From Archaeoglobus veneficus SNP6 (lineage in GTDB: Archaea > Halobacteriota > Archaeoglobi > Archaeoglobales > Archaeoglobaceae): 64,000 nt of DNA. The stretch is from positions 1,162,612 through 1,226,611 of the forward strand of contig NC_015320.1 of assembly GCF_000194625.1 (NCBI RefSeq). Reading direction: 5' to 3'. How positions within the stretch are numbered: position 1 is the stretch's first letter; each line of letters begins with the position of its first letter. Shown here piece by piece: positions 9,561 through 18,552 of this stretch. A program made the translations under genes and the position numbers. The notes beneath the pieces are model-generated. The model was not told where the DNA came from and did not search any database. It saw only the letters and a program-made list of their open reading frames with translations.

Positions 9561-9677
9561 TTAGTACTCAATCTTAGCCCTACATGAGATCTGCTGAAAG
9601 TTCGTTACAACTTCTTTCTTTTCCATCTCCTCGTAAAACTTCGCTCTTGCCACGAGATTCACCCAGAACTCACTCAT
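9561..9677 (-). CDS. putative 38-residue small protein
   Basis: The ORF begins ATG after GGTGGTAGC, a strong archaeal ribosome site form used repeatedly in this window, and a TATA-like TTATATTTATAGG lies about 30 bases before the start. The product is 38 residues, begins MSEFWVNLVARAKFYEEMEK and is charged and amphipathic with one Cys. I recognise no family. Its promoter and ribosome site make it more credible than other ORFs this short. Confidence 0.45.
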   Translation of the reverse strand: MSEFWVNLVARAKFYEEMEKKEVVTNFQQISCRAKIEY

Positions 9678-9835
9678 GCTACCACCATTTCTTTACCTGA
9701 CCTATAAATATAATAGCCTTGGGAGTGGTGCGAAAGTGTTGATGATACTTGGATTTTTGATCTGGTATTATGCTGGTGGGGAGTGACAACAAAGTATTTA
9801 TCTCACCGTTCTAAAACTGAATATGGTGAATTTGC

Positions 9836-10081
9836 ATGAGTTATGGTGTTGAAATAAAAAAAGTGGATAGGCAGGGACGAATAATACTACCATCAGATTG
9901 GAGAAGAGATGAACTAAAGAACGGCGACGAAGTGTTCATAATCAAGGAGAGAGGAGTTCTAAAGATAATTCCAAAAAAGAAGAAACCAGATCTGACGAAA
10001 TATTTTGACAGCGTTGATCTGAATGTTGATTTCATTGAAGAGTGGGATAAGTTTGAGAGGGAGTTTAATGAGATTCCTTGA
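9836..10081 (+). CDS. vapB: AbrB-type antitoxin (VapB-like)
   Basis: An 81-residue protein with an N-terminal SpoVT/AbrB swapped-hairpin DNA-binding domain (KKVDRQGRIILPSDWR, then NGDEVFIIKERGVLKIIP) and an acidic C-terminal tail that would wrap the toxin. A ribosome site GGTGA precedes ATG 9836 and a TATA-like TATTTATC lies about 40 bases before it. The stop overlaps the start of the PIN toxin gene by 14 bases, the usual translational coupling of VapBC operons. VapB normally autoregulates its promoter. Confidence 0.85.
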   Translation: MSYGVEIKKVDRQGRIILPSDWRRDELKNGDEVFIIKERGVLKIIPKKKKPDLTKYFDSVDLNVDFIEEWDKFEREFNEIP

Positions 10082-10478
10082 TGCTAACATTTTCATTTAC
10101 GCATACTATAAACCAAAGAAAGAGTTGAATGAAAAGGCAAGATGGATGAAAGAAGAATCGAAAAAGATACTGAAAAGAGTGAGTAACGGGGAAGAAGTCG
10201 TTACAACAATCGTACATTTGTCTGAAGTCAATAATTTCCTGAAAAAGTCAATGGACACTGTTTCCCTGCAGAACTTCTTTTTAGACCTCTACTCACTGGA
10301 AAACGTTAAAATAATCGATGTGAGTGCCAACGACTATCTTGCAGCAATCGTCATGATGGCAGAAACTGGATTAGATGCAAACGATTGTTTGGCGCTCAAA
10401 GTCATGAGAGATATGGAAATTACAGAGATATACACTTTCGATAGAGCTTTTGAGCGATTCGTGATCAGACTGCCTTAG
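10068..10478 (+). CDS. vapC: PIN-domain ribonuclease toxin (VapC)
   Basis: A 136-residue PIN-domain protein, the likely RNase toxin of the VapBC pair. The acidic metal site is present: Asp5 (FLDANIF), Glu53 (HLSEVNNF), Asp103 and Asp106 (GLDANDC), and Asp125 (YTFDRAF). ATG 10068 is chosen because MRFLDANIF is the standard PIN N-terminus; longer upstream starts would run into the antitoxin frame. Family knowledge suggests cleavage of tRNA or rRNA; the target is not predictable here. Confidence 0.87.
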   Translation: MRFLDANIFIYAYYKPKKELNEKARWMKEESKKILKRVSNGEEVVTTIVHLSEVNNFLKKSMDTVSLQNFFLDLYSLENVKIIDVSANDYLAAIVMMAETGLDANDCLALKVMRDMEITEIYTFDRAFERFVIRLP

Positions 10479-10541
10479 AGTGCCTTTAAAATTTCCGTTT
10501 TTCCGCTAATTTATCATTTCCCAGCACTCAAACAGAAATTC

Positions 10542-10593
10542 CGATAGCTATCGACTTAACCCTCGGATAGCCTTATAAATCCCACAAGATAGC
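10542..10593 (+). promoter_or_regulatory. gyrA promoter with three GATAGC elements
   Basis: A TATA box TTATAAAT (10573-10580) lies about 25 bases before gyrA ATG 10602, so the mRNA is probably leaderless. GATAGC occurs at 10543-10548, 10566-10571 and 10588-10593, spaced 23 and 22 bases, about two helical turns. The first copy is half of the perfect 12-bp palindrome CGATAGCTATCG (10542-10553). The last two flank the TATA box, as repressor sites would. Confidence 0.5.
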
Positions 10594-10601
10594 TTGGAGC
10601 G

Positions 10602-12932
10602 ATGGAACTGCTGCGCGAGATTAGTCAGGAACTGAAGAGCTCTTACATTGACTACGCTATGAGTGTAATCGTCGGAAGAGCACTTCCAGACGTTCGCGAT
10701 GGTCTAAAACCTGTACAGCGAAGGATTCTCTATGCAATGTACGAGATGGGTATAACGAGCACCAAACCCTACAGAAAGTGTGCACGTATCGTCGGTGATG
10801 TCCTCGGTAAGTATCACCCCCATGGCGATGCAGCCGTTTACGATGCGCTCGTTCGCATGGCTCAAGACTTTGCAATGCGTTACCCTCTCATCGACGGGCA
10901 GGGTAACTTTGGAAGCATCGACGGCGACATGCCAGCAGCGATGAGATATACAGAGGCGAGGCTCGCAAAGATTGCCGAGGAGATGCTATCAGACATCGAC
11001 AAAGATACCGTTGACTTCGTTCCAAACTTCGACGCAACGCTGAAGGAACCCTCAGTTCTCCCAGCAAAAATCCCCAACCTTCTGATAAACGGCTGCAGTG
11101 GTATAGCCGTTGGAATGGCTACCAACATGCCGCCCCACAACCTGAGAGAAGTTTGCGATGCTATAATCGCCTATCTGCAGAACCCGGACATAACAGTCAG
11201 AGAGCTGATGAAATACGTTAAAGCCCCTGACTTTCCAACTGGCGGAGTAATTGTAGGCAGAAAGGGGCTCATTGACGCATACGAGACTGGAAAGGGCAAG
11301 ATAACGGTAAGGGGCAGGGTAGAAATAGAGAACAACACCATCATAATCAGGGAAATCCCCTACATGGTCAACAAAGCAAGGCTCGTTGAAAAGATTGCTG
11401 AACTGATAAACAGCGGCAAGCTCGAAGCAAAAACCGTTAGGGACGAATCTGACAGAGAGGGAATTAGAATAGTCGTGGAGGTAAGAGAAGACATAAACAC
11501 AGCCCTCAAGAAGCTCTACGCTTATACAAACCTGCAGACTACGTTTGGCATTATCAACTTAGCGCTCGTAGACAACGAACCACGCATTCTCAGCCTGAAG
11601 GAACTGATAGAGTGCTACGTCGAGCACAGAAGAGTTGTCGTAAGGAGAAGAACACAGTACGAACTCAAAAAAGCAAAAGAGAGGCTCCACATAGTTGAAG
11701 GCCTAAAGAAGGCAATAGAGGACATAGACAACGTTATCCAGCTCATAAAGTCATCAAGCTCGCCGTCTGAAGCAAAAACTGCCCTCATGGAGAGGTACGA
11801 GCTGAGCGAGGTTCAGGCCGATGCGATACTGCAGACAAGGCTTCAGAAGCTCACCGCCATGGAAATAGATGCGCTGATGAAGGAGTACGAAGAATTGATA
11901 CAGAAGATAAAAGAATACGAGGAGATTCTCGCATCTCCGCAAAGAATCGACGCAATAATAGCTTCGGAACTCGAGGAGATAAAGGAAAAGTACGGTGATG
12001 AAAGAAGGACGGAGATAGTCGAGGAAGACGGCGAAATTTCTGCAGAGGAGCTCGTAAGTTTTGAAGAAAATATCCTCATCGTCACAAAGAACGGTTTCGT
12101 CAAAAGGATGAGTATCGGGTTCAAGACTCAGCACAGGGGTGGCGTCGGCGTAATTGGAATTGGTATGAGAGGCGACGACGAGCCAGCAATCATCGTAAAG
12201 TGCAACTCGAGGGACAAGCTCCTTGTCTTCACAGCATCTAAAGCCTACTGGCTCAACGCGTACGAGATTCCGAAGCAGGAGAGGACTGGAAAGGGTGTGA
12301 ATATAAGAATGTATCTCTCAATTCCGGAAGGAGAGAGAATAGTCGCAATTGTTCCTTTCCAGAACTTTGAGGGAGACATTCTGATTCTAACCGAGGATGG
12401 CTACATAAAAAGGACGCCGCTCTCTGAATTCGAAAACGCAAAAAGAGCAGGCATCGTCGCATCTGGAGGAAAAATCGCCTTTGCAAGACATCTCGATGGC
12501 AAAGAAGTCTTCATCGCAACTACCAACGGATACGCTGTCCGATTCAAGGCAGAGGATGTGCCGGAGTATGGCAGGAGTGCAAAGGGTGTCAAAGCAATAA
12601 GTTTGAGGCAGGGAGATAGCATAGCGTGGCTGAGCTGCATAAGGGGGGATGGAGACATTCTGACTCTTACGGCAGACGGACATGGAAAGCGAACAGCCGT
12701 CGAAGAGTACAGATTGGTGTCGAGAGGAGCGATGGGTGTAATAAATGCCAGATCTGGTGGGGTTGTGTTCTCCGAGTACGTCGAAGGTGACGAGGACTTG
12801 CTCACCATAAGCAAGGACGGCTACGCGCTGAAAATCGAGGTTAAATCGATACCGAGACAGGGAAGAAATGCAAGGGGAGTTATAGTCAGCAGAAAAGGAA
12901 TCGCATGTGCGACACTCCTGCAGAAGGAATAA
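10602..12932 (+). CDS. gyrA: DNA gyrase subunit A
   Basis: DNA-cleaving subunit of gyrase, 776 residues. The breakage-reunion domain has QRRILYAM (39-46), [12 protein letters not shown] (70-81) and the active-site Tyr116 in AAMRYTEAR. The C-terminal beta-pinwheel includes the GyrA box form QHRGGVG near residue 510 and repeated [10 protein letters not shown] / [10 protein letters not shown] blades, so it should be able to wrap DNA and supercoil. Residue 77, which aligns with E. coli Ser83, is Ala; Asp81 aligns with Asp87. It has its own promoter and lies 8 kb from gyrB. Confidence 0.97.
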   Translation: MELLREISQELKSSYIDYAMSVIVGRALPDVRDGLKPVQRRILYAMYEMGITSTKPYRKCARIVGDVLGKYHPHGDAAVYDALVRMAQDFAMRYPLIDGQGNFGSIDGDMPAAMRYTEARLAKIAEEMLSDIDKDTVDFVPNFDATLKEPSVLPAKIPNLLINGCSGIAVGMATNMPPHNLREVCDAIIAYLQNPDITVRELMKYVKAPDFPTGGVIVGRKGLIDAYETGKGKITVRGRVEIENNTIIIREIPYMVNKARLVEKIAELINSGKLEAKTVRDESDREGIRIVVEVREDINTALKKLYAYTNLQTTFGIINLALVDNEPRILSLKELIECYVEHRRVVVRRRTQYELKKAKERLHIVEGLKKAIEDIDNVIQLIKSSSSPSEAKTALMERYELSEVQADAILQTRLQKLTAMEIDALMKEYEELIQKIKEYEEILASPQRIDAIIASELEEIKEKYGDERRTEIVEEDGEISAEELVSFEENILIVTKNGFVKRMSIGFKTQHRGGVGVIGIGMRGDDEPAIIVKCNSRDKLLVFTASKAYWLNAYEIPKQERTGKGVNIRMYLSIPEGERIVAIVPFQNFEGDILILTEDGYIKRTPLSEFENAKRAGIVASGGKIAFARHLDGKEVFIATTNGYAVRFKAEDVPEYGRSAKGVKAISLRQGDSIAWLSCIRGDGDILTLTADGHGKRTAVEEYRLVSRGAMGVINARSGGVVFSEYVEGDEDLLTISKDGYALKIEVKSIPRQGRNARGVIVSRKGIACATLLQKE

Positions 12933-12978
12933 GACAAGAAGATAAGCTTATAACCGCTACTACAATAATTCCAGCATA

Positions 12979-13533
12979 ATGAAGTATGATGGACTCAGAC
13001 ACGTTATCAGAGGGCTTATAGACGGCTCCCTTTCAACTCTCGGGGTCATAATAGGGGCGAGCGGAGCAAGTCCAGCAATAATAATCACTGCAGGTTTAGG
13101 TGGAGGAGTAGCAAACGGACTTTCAAACGTTCTCGGAGCTTTTACCGCAGAGAGAGCAAGGATGGAAATGGAGATTTCAGAACTCGAGAAGGCTATGCTG
13201 AAGATGGGGCAGTTGAGAGGGACAGTCCTTCACGAAAAAGCTAAGAAGAAGACGTATATAGGCGGGATATCCGATGGCCTGTCGACGATACTGGGTTCGG
13301 TTATTCCTGTGATACCGTTTCTGCTGATGTACCCCCTCGGATATAGCAGGGATTTCGCGATGCTTTTATCCGTGTCTGTTACAATCTTCCTCCTGTTCTT
13401 TCTTGGAGTTTACCTTGGCAAGCTCTCGAGGGAGAATATTGCTATTGCCGGCGTAAAAATGGCCCTAATCGGGCTCTGCACAGCTATAATCTGCACAATC
13501 GTTGAGAAGTCGTTCAGCGCGCTTTTGAGCTGA
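12979..13533 (+). CDS. VIT1/CCC1-family metal transporter
   Basis: A 184-residue membrane protein resembling the VIT1/CCC1 iron/manganese transporter family. The N-terminus has GLIDGSLSTLGVIIGASG (residues 12-29) and the middle has the matching repeat GGISDGLSTILGSVIPVIPF, with a charged cytoplasmic segment (ERARMEMEISELEKAML) between, where the family binds metal. About five hydrophobic helices are visible. It starts 46 bases after gyrA on the same strand, with its own TATA-like CTTATAACC, so it may be separately transcribed. Whether it handles Fe or Mn cannot be read from sequence. Confidence 0.75.
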   Translation: MKYDGLRHVIRGLIDGSLSTLGVIIGASGASPAIIITAGLGGGVANGLSNVLGAFTAERARMEMEISELEKAMLKMGQLRGTVLHEKAKKKTYIGGISDGLSTILGSVIPVIPFLLMYPLGYSRDFAMLLSVSVTIFLLFFLGVYLGKLSRENIAIAGVKMALIGLCTAIICTIVEKSFSALLS

Positions 13534-13599
13534 CGAAAGTAAATCTTTATCGATTCCGTTAGCAAAAAAAGATGTATGTAGCTGTACTAACGTCCACGC

Positions 13600-15036
13600 T
13601 CAATCCGGCACGTCAAGGCCAATCGTCTTCCTGTAGCGCATCCCCGGAAATTTTATCTTCTGTATTGCGGAGTACGCCCTCTCTCTCGCCTCATCTACCG
13701 TCTTACCCCTGCCGACCACAGTTATAACCCTGCCACCAGTTGTCTGATACCCGTCGGGTTTCGCTATTCCGTTTGCGTAGAGAATGGCCTCCTTCATTGC
13801 CTCCTCGAGCCCCTCCATGGGCTGGCTCGTGTAGTGGTCTGCAGGATAGCCGGGTTTGAAGCCTTCTCTTCCCTTCAGAGCGCCGCTGACGGCGCAGACA
13901 CCAACGCAGCAATCGTTGCTGAATTTAACGTCCACCTCATCAAGTTTACCTTCAACTACCGCCATGGAAAGCTCGTACATGTCCGTTTCAAGCCGCGGCA
14001 GCTTAGCCTGCGCTCCGGGGTCACATTCTCTAACGTTTATTTCGAGAACCTTCGGAATTAGCTCTCCATTCTTCTCAACGAGCATGATAACGGGATACAG
14101 TATGCCTTTGAACGTCTTGCCCTCGAGCTTTCTGAAGTTCTCAATAACCGGCTTCACGACCATATCCATTATTTTCTCTTCAAGCTCAGGCGTTATGGCT
14201 GGATGCGGGCTTACAGCACCCATACCACCCGTGTTTGGGTTTAGTAGCCTGCCTTCTTTGTAAAGTCTCTCCGCCTCGCTCTTCGAAATGAACTTTTTGG
14301 TGACACCTATATAGAACTCCCTCATACCCTCAATATCGTCGCTGTCGAACGCTCGCTTGTAGTCCTTCGCATGTCCAAAGGCCCTTACAGTCTTTCCATC
14401 GCTTATGGCCGTGAAGGCAACCTCTATGCCGTAAAGCCTTTCCTCGATTTCGATTCTGTTTCCTGCGTCACCAAACTTCCTCTTCACCATTATGTCGTCT
14501 ATTGCCTGCAGAGCTTCGTCAGCACTATTGCAGACGTAAACACCCTTGCCGGCTGCGAGTCCATCAGCCTTAACGACGAGGTTTCCCCTGCCCTCTGCGT
14601 AGTACTCCTTAACGTACTCTCTGGCATCCTCAGGATCATCGAAGTTTCTGTATCCCGGAATCGGCACACCTATCCTATCAAGAAAATCCTTTGTCCAGCA
14701 TTTACTCGCTTCAATAATCGTCGCCTCTTTCCTCGGCCCAACAGCTGGAATGCCCTCCTCCTCCAGCAAATCCACCAAACCGAGGCTCAGAGGCTCCTCA
14801 GGACCTACAAAAACGAGGTCAACTTCTTCGAGCTTTGCAAACCTTACGATTTCGTCCAGAGCCCTGATAGAAGATATGTACTTACCCTCGAGTTTTGCCT
14901 GACGGCACTTCTCAAAGAACTCGCTACCAGCATTTCCCGGAGCCACAAAAACCTCCTTAACATGCTTGCTTCTCGCAAAGGCGTGAGCTATTGCATTTCC
15001 CCTTCCACCAGCGTCGACCACGAGAACCTTAACCAT
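13600..15036 (-). CDS. purD: phosphoribosylamine-glycine ligase
   Basis: Purine pathway ATP-grasp enzyme joining phosphoribosylamine and glycine. The 478-residue protein starts with the GARS N-domain (VDAGGRGNAIAHAF), followed by the ATP-grasp lobes (LVVKADGLAAGKGVYV, the NPNTGGMGAVSPHP signature, EINVRECDPGAQAKLPRL) and the C-terminal TGGRVITVVG segment. It is slightly longer than bacterial PurD. A TATA box (TTTATATA, minus strand, about 15055-15062) puts the transcript start at the ATG. It faces away from the PiT gene, whose stop is 28 bases upstream on the same strand. Confidence 0.95.
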   Translation of the reverse strand: MVKVLVVDAGGRGNAIAHAFARSKHVKEVFVAPGNAGSEFFEKCRQAKLEGKYISSIRALDEIVRFAKLEEVDLVFVGPEEPLSLGLVDLLEEEGIPAVGPRKEATIIEASKCWTKDFLDRIGVPIPGYRNFDDPEDAREYVKEYYAEGRGNLVVKADGLAAGKGVYVCNSADEALQAIDDIMVKRKFGDAGNRIEIEERLYGIEVAFTAISDGKTVRAFGHAKDYKRAFDSDDIEGMREFYIGVTKKFISKSEAERLYKEGRLLNPNTGGMGAVSPHPAITPELEEKIMDMVVKPVIENFRKLEGKTFKGILYPVIMLVEKNGELIPKVLEINVRECDPGAQAKLPRLETDMYELSMAVVEGKLDEVDVKFSNDCCVGVCAVSGALKGREGFKPGYPADHYTSQPMEGLEEAMKEAILYANGIAKPDGYQTTGGRVITVVGRGKTVDEARERAYSAIQKIKFPGMRYRKTIGLDVPD

Positions 15037-15064
15037 GCTTTCAATTTCAACGACCGTATATAAA

Positions 15065-15982
15065 TTATAGCGTTAAGAGCCTGCCAATTGCAAAACATAT
15101 AGTGAATGCCGATATAGGTGTTATAACCCAGCTCGCGAGTATCTTTTTGATAAGGCTCAGCCTGACCGAACTCACACCCTTCAGCATACCGACTCCTGCG
15201 ATGCCGCCAATTATGCAGTAGGTTGTTGAGACGGGCATACCCAGGTTTGTGAAGGTGAGGACGCTGATTCCTGCTGCCATCTGGGCGGCGAAGCCGGAGA
15301 ATGCGTCGAGGGACGTTATACCCTTTCCAACAGTCTCTACAACTCTGCCGCTGAGGAGCACTGCCCCCATGATAAGCGCTAAAGAACCGACGATGGCCGC
15401 TTCGTTGGGAGACATCAAGCCAGCGGACACTATCGGCCCCAAAGCCGTCGCAAGCTCGTTCGCCCCGGTGTTGTATGCGATGACCGCCCCGCTGACGAGG
15501 AGCAGGAGTGAAAGTATTCTCTCAATTACAAAGACAGGAAGTCTAGAAAGTGTCCGCTCCATCAATGAGTAAAGTAGTACTGCAAAAATTAGAGAGCTGA
15601 CGGGGGAGATCAGCCAGGATAGAACTATTGAGGTGAGGACTCCAAGCTTCGCCGAACCAGCTGCAAGACCCGCGCCAACAAGACTTCCGATTATTGCCTG
15701 ATGGCTCGAAACGGGTAGTTTCTTCCAGTTTGAAAGGATAATCATCAATGCAGATACGAGGAGGGAAACACTTAGCAAAACTCCGTCAAGTTCTGCAAGG
15801 CCACCAACTGTCTCCATAACGCTCCGCTGCGTTAAAGCTCCAAGGGTGACGAATATCCCAAGGAGAAGGACTGCCCTCCTGAACGTGAGCATCCCGCAGC
15901 CGATGCTTATACCGAAAGAGTTGGATGTGTCGTTCGAACCAATACTGAATGCTATCAGTATCGCCGCAATGGCAGCAAGCAT
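15065..15982 (-). CDS. PiT-family inorganic phosphate transporter
   Basis: A 305-residue polytopic membrane protein with the duplicated PiT signature: IAFSIGSNDTSNSFGISIG near the N-terminus and AYNTGANELATALGPIV in the second half, both carrying the conserved GxNDxxN / GANE residues. About nine to ten hydrophobic segments are visible. It lies 16 bases downstream of a DUF47 gene on the same strand, the standard partner pair. Family function is cation-coupled phosphate uptake; related members move sulfate. Confidence 0.9.
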   Translation of the reverse strand: MLAAIAAILIAFSIGSNDTSNSFGISIGCGMLTFRRAVLLLGIFVTLGALTQRSVMETVGGLAELDGVLLSVSLLVSALMIILSNWKKLPVSSHQAIIGSLVGAGLAAGSAKLGVLTSIVLSWLISPVSSLIFAVLLYSLMERTLSRLPVFVIERILSLLLLVSGAVIAYNTGANELATALGPIVSAGLMSPNEAAIVGSLALIMGAVLLSGRVVETVGKGITSLDAFSGFAAQMAAGISVLTFTNLGMPVSTTYCIIGGIAGVGMLKGVSSVRLSLIKKILASWVITPISAFTICFAIGRLLTL

Positions 15983-15998
15983 GCAGTTACCTCAGCAG

Positions 15999-16637
15999 TT
16001 ACCTCAAACTAACATTCAAAATCTGTATCAGATCGGCCGCATCTTCTATCACATCGCTGATGTCAACAAGGTTGTCCACGAAATCGGAGAGTATTTTTCC
16101 CTCCCAGTAGCTGCTAACCTCTTTTTTAACAAGCTTTTTGTATATCTCGTACTTAAGCGCATCTACCTCTCTCTCCCTCGCCCTAATTTTGATTGTCTTG
16201 TCGCTCAGGTCGTGCTCGTTGCCAAGCGCCTCGAAAGCTTCGAGAAGGTTGGTGCTCATTTTTACATTTATGACTGCAACTTTTACACACAGTTCTCTAA
16301 CATCTCCGTCGATTTCGGAAATTAAGCGAACGTAGTCAACAGCAGTATCCTCGAGAGTGTCAAGAATTTCATCTATGGTCTCTGCGAGCTTGTAGAGTGT
16401 GCCCCTCATGACGGGCAAAAACGCACCCTCATAGAGTTTCAGCGCTATTTCTCTTCTTATCGCATCTCCTGTTTTTTCAAGCTCACAAACTTCAGTAAGG
16501 AGACTTTTATCATCCGTCTCAATGGCCTTCGCAAATATCTCACAGGCAAGTCTGACCGTGTTGAGATGTTCCTTAAATAGATCTATGACTTCTTTTTCTC
16601 TGCTGCCACCCAGCATAAACCTCCTGAACCACCACAT
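15999..16637 (-). CDS. DUF47 / PhoU-like partner of PiT transporter
   Basis: A 212-residue, largely alpha-helical protein of the TIGR00153/DUF47 family, resembling PhoU: repeated acidic helices such as ELEKTGDAIRREIALKLYEG and TLYKLAETIDEILDTLEDTAVD, which in relatives bind metal clusters. It begins MWWFRRFM after a GGTGGTAGG ribosome site. The gene precedes the PiT transporter by 16 bases, and in many archaea and bacteria the two are an operon in which this protein modulates phosphate transport. Confidence 0.88.
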   Translation of the reverse strand: MWWFRRFMLGGSREKEVIDLFKEHLNTVRLACEIFAKAIETDDKSLLTEVCELEKTGDAIRREIALKLYEGAFLPVMRGTLYKLAETIDEILDTLEDTAVDYVRLISEIDGDVRELCVKVAVINVKMSTNLLEAFEALGNEHDLSDKTIKIRAREREVDALKYEIYKKLVKKEVSSYWEGKILSDFVDNLVDISDVIEDAADLIQILNVSLR

Positions 16638-16708
16638 CCTACCACCATATTATTTAGAGTAACAAAGATAAAAACATTAAAAAGTTTACTGCACCGAAAC
16701 GGAAACGA

Positions 16709-16716
16709 TTATATAT
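16709..16716 (+). promoter_or_regulatory. TATA box for mtd
   Basis: TTATATAT, with centre about 25 bases before ATG 16737. This decides between the two in-frame starts (16722 and 16737) in favour of the second. Confidence 0.5.
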
Positions 16717-16736
16717 GACGGATGTTAGCAGCGTGC

Positions 16737-17555
16737 ATGCGTATCGGGATCATCAAGCTTGGAGCAATCGCAACAGCCCTGCTCATCGATTACATGCTCG
16801 ACGAGAGGGCGGATAGAGAGGATATAGATGTCAGAACAATTACGAGTGGCTCAAAATTGAGAGAAAGGGATGCAGAAATTGTAGATAAGATGAGGGAGTT
16901 CAACCCCGACTTGGTCATAGTCGCATCGCCAAATGCAGCGCTGCCAGCAGCTAAGCTCGCAAGGGATGCGCTAAAGGCTGAAGGGAAGCCAGTAATAGTT
17001 ATAAGCGACGCTCCTGCGAAGAAAGTGAAGGACGAGCTTGAGGCTGAAGGATTTGGTTACATTCTCGTCAATGCAGACTCTATGATTGGAGCAAGAAGGG
17101 AATTTCTTGATCCGACAGAGATGTGTCTCTATAACTCCGACGTCATAAAGGTTCTTGCCGCAACCGGAGCATTTAGGGCGGTTCAGTTAGCAGTAGATGA
17201 AGCGATAGAGAGTGCAAAGGCCGGAAAGCCGAAACTGCCCAGACTCATCATCGATGCAGAGGCTGCCGTTAATGCCGGAAACTTCAGCAACCCATATGCG
17301 AGAGCCAAAGCTATGGCAGCGTACACCATAGCGGAAAAAGTTGCTGCTGTAACAACAAAGGCATGCTTCGTGGAGAAGGATGCGGAGAAGTATATCCCAA
17401 TGGTCGCTGCAGCGCATGAAATGATGCGTTACGCTGCAAAACTTGCGGAGGAGGCAAGAGAAATAGAGAAGAGCAGTGATGCTGTTTATAGAACGCCACA
17501 CGCAAAAGATGGCAGGGTTCTGAGCAAATGGGGGCTTATGGAGAAGCCCTCTTGA
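16737..17555 (+). CDS. mtd: F420-dependent methylene-H4MPT dehydrogenase
   Basis: Reversibly oxidises methylene-tetrahydromethanopterin with coenzyme F420, in the C1 branch used by Archaeoglobus for lactate or CO oxidation and by methanogens. The 272-residue protein begins MRIGIIKLGAIATALLIDYMLDE and keeps family blocks VIVASPNAALPA, VIVISDAP, GARREFLDPTEMCLYNSDV, and the C-terminal HAKDGRVLSKW. Start chosen at ATG 16737 from the TATA spacing; ATG 16722 would add five residues. It stands alone, divergent from the phosphate genes. Confidence 0.95.
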   Translation: MRIGIIKLGAIATALLIDYMLDERADREDIDVRTITSGSKLRERDAEIVDKMREFNPDLVIVASPNAALPAAKLARDALKAEGKPVIVISDAPAKKVKDELEAEGFGYILVNADSMIGARREFLDPTEMCLYNSDVIKVLAATGAFRAVQLAVDEAIESAKAGKPKLPRLIIDAEAAVNAGNFSNPYARAKAMAAYTIAEKVAAVTTKACFVEKDAEKYIPMVAAAHEMMRYAAKLAEEAREIEKSSDAVYRTPHAKDGRVLSKWGLMEKPS

Positions 17556-17583
17556 GTTTTATCTGATTTTATTCTTAAGTGGA

Positions 17584-17868
17584 TTAGGCCTCACTAAGGA
17601 ACGAGTAAGATATCAGCAAAAAGCCAGCCGTCAGAATGCTTATAACGAGAGGCATCACGATATTTGGAAACGTAATCAGCCCAAGAGCCGATGCCATAAG
17701 CATGCTCACACCGGCAAGAGCTATGAGAATGAAGCCTGCAAGCAGGTAAAGCATGTCAGTTCTCCCAGTAGACATGTGCGCTTTGAGTACAACTCCAATC
17801 ACAATAAGACTCGATGCAATAAAAACGAAGCTAAACAGGAAATAAAGAATTAAAAAATAGGAGTTCAA
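17584..17868 (-). CDS. small three-helix membrane protein downstream of archaellins
   Basis: A 94-residue protein with three predicted membrane segments (about residues 3-28, 41-61 and 66-89) and almost no soluble part. It starts with TTG, preceded by GAGGGGGTC just after the flaB2 stop, so the gene is 14 bases downstream of flaB2 and very likely co-transcribed with the two archaellins. It has no class III signal motif and resembles none of the standard archaellum proteins I can recall. A link to archaellum assembly is inference from position. Confidence 0.65.
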   Translation of the reverse strand: MNSYFLILYFLFSFVFIASSLIVIGVVLKAHMSTGRTDMLYLLAGFILIALAGVSMLMASALGLITFPNIVMPLVISILTAGFLLISYSFLSEA

Positions 17869-17882
17869 TCTTGAGACCCCCT

Positions 17883-18542
17883 CTACGACAGATCGACGAC
17901 TGTCTTGCCCGCAAGAGACTGCGGTATTACTGCCTGCCAGGTGGTTGTTGCTCCGGTTGGCGGGACCACCTTAATCGTTGCCATTTCGCTCTCAGGCAGA
18001 CCGGAGTCTCCTCTCAATGCACTAACTTTAAGGTGTATCTTAGCAATGTCTTCCTTGTCGTTAAGGACTGGGTTTCTTGCACCGTTCGTTGTCAGTGAGT
18101 TATCGTTGTCGTTAACTACAGTCACAACAAACTTGCTGGTCCATGTAACGTTGGCGGGATCAATCACAGTCGTAGATCCGCTATGAGCTATATCACAGGT
18201 CAAAATTTTGTGAACGCTCTTGTCAATATACTCAATAGTTGTGTTACCAAGGTCGATGTTAAGACTGCCCGGTCTGAGCTTAACTGTGAAGTTGATCCAG
18301 TCAACGTAATAGGCATTGCCACTCTGAGTGACGTTGCCCACCACTCCAACAATGTTAACACCTGTCGAAGTCTGCTCAGTCGCTTCTTTTCCAGTTGCCT
18401 GTGCTCTCTGCTGCAGAAGTCCTGCGGTGTTAATCAGAACGGCTGCTGCGATTGCTGCAACCAGTACCATCGCTATGAAGACAATCAGTGTGCCTATACC
18501 TACCTGTCCCTTTTCGTCTTTTCTAAATTTTAAAATTCTCAT
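17883..18542 (-). CDS. flaB2: archaellin (second copy)
   Basis: Filament subunit of the archaellum, 219 residues. The class III signal peptide ends RKDEKG before [21 protein letters not shown]; FlaK/PibD would cut after the Gly. The hydrophobic alpha-1 core is followed by [18 protein letters not shown] and a divergent beta-rich domain with several N-x-S/T sites. ATG 18542 is chosen because GAGGTG lies six bases before it; GTG 18551 lies within that site. It is 10 bases downstream of flaB1. The N-terminal coding DNA is identical to flaB1 over 122 bp. Confidence 0.93.
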   Translation of the reverse strand: MRILKFRKDEKGQVGIGTLIVFIAMVLVAAIAAAVLINTAGLLQQRAQATGKEATEQTSTGVNIVGVVGNVTQSGNAYYVDWINFTVKLRPGSLNIDLGNTTIEYIDKSVHKILTCDIAHSGSTTVIDPANVTWTSKFVVTVVNDNDNSLTTNGARNPVLNDKEDIAKIHLKVSALRGDSGLPESEMATIKVVPPTGATTTWQAVIPQSLAGKTVVDLS

Positions 18543-18552
18543 TTCAGACACC

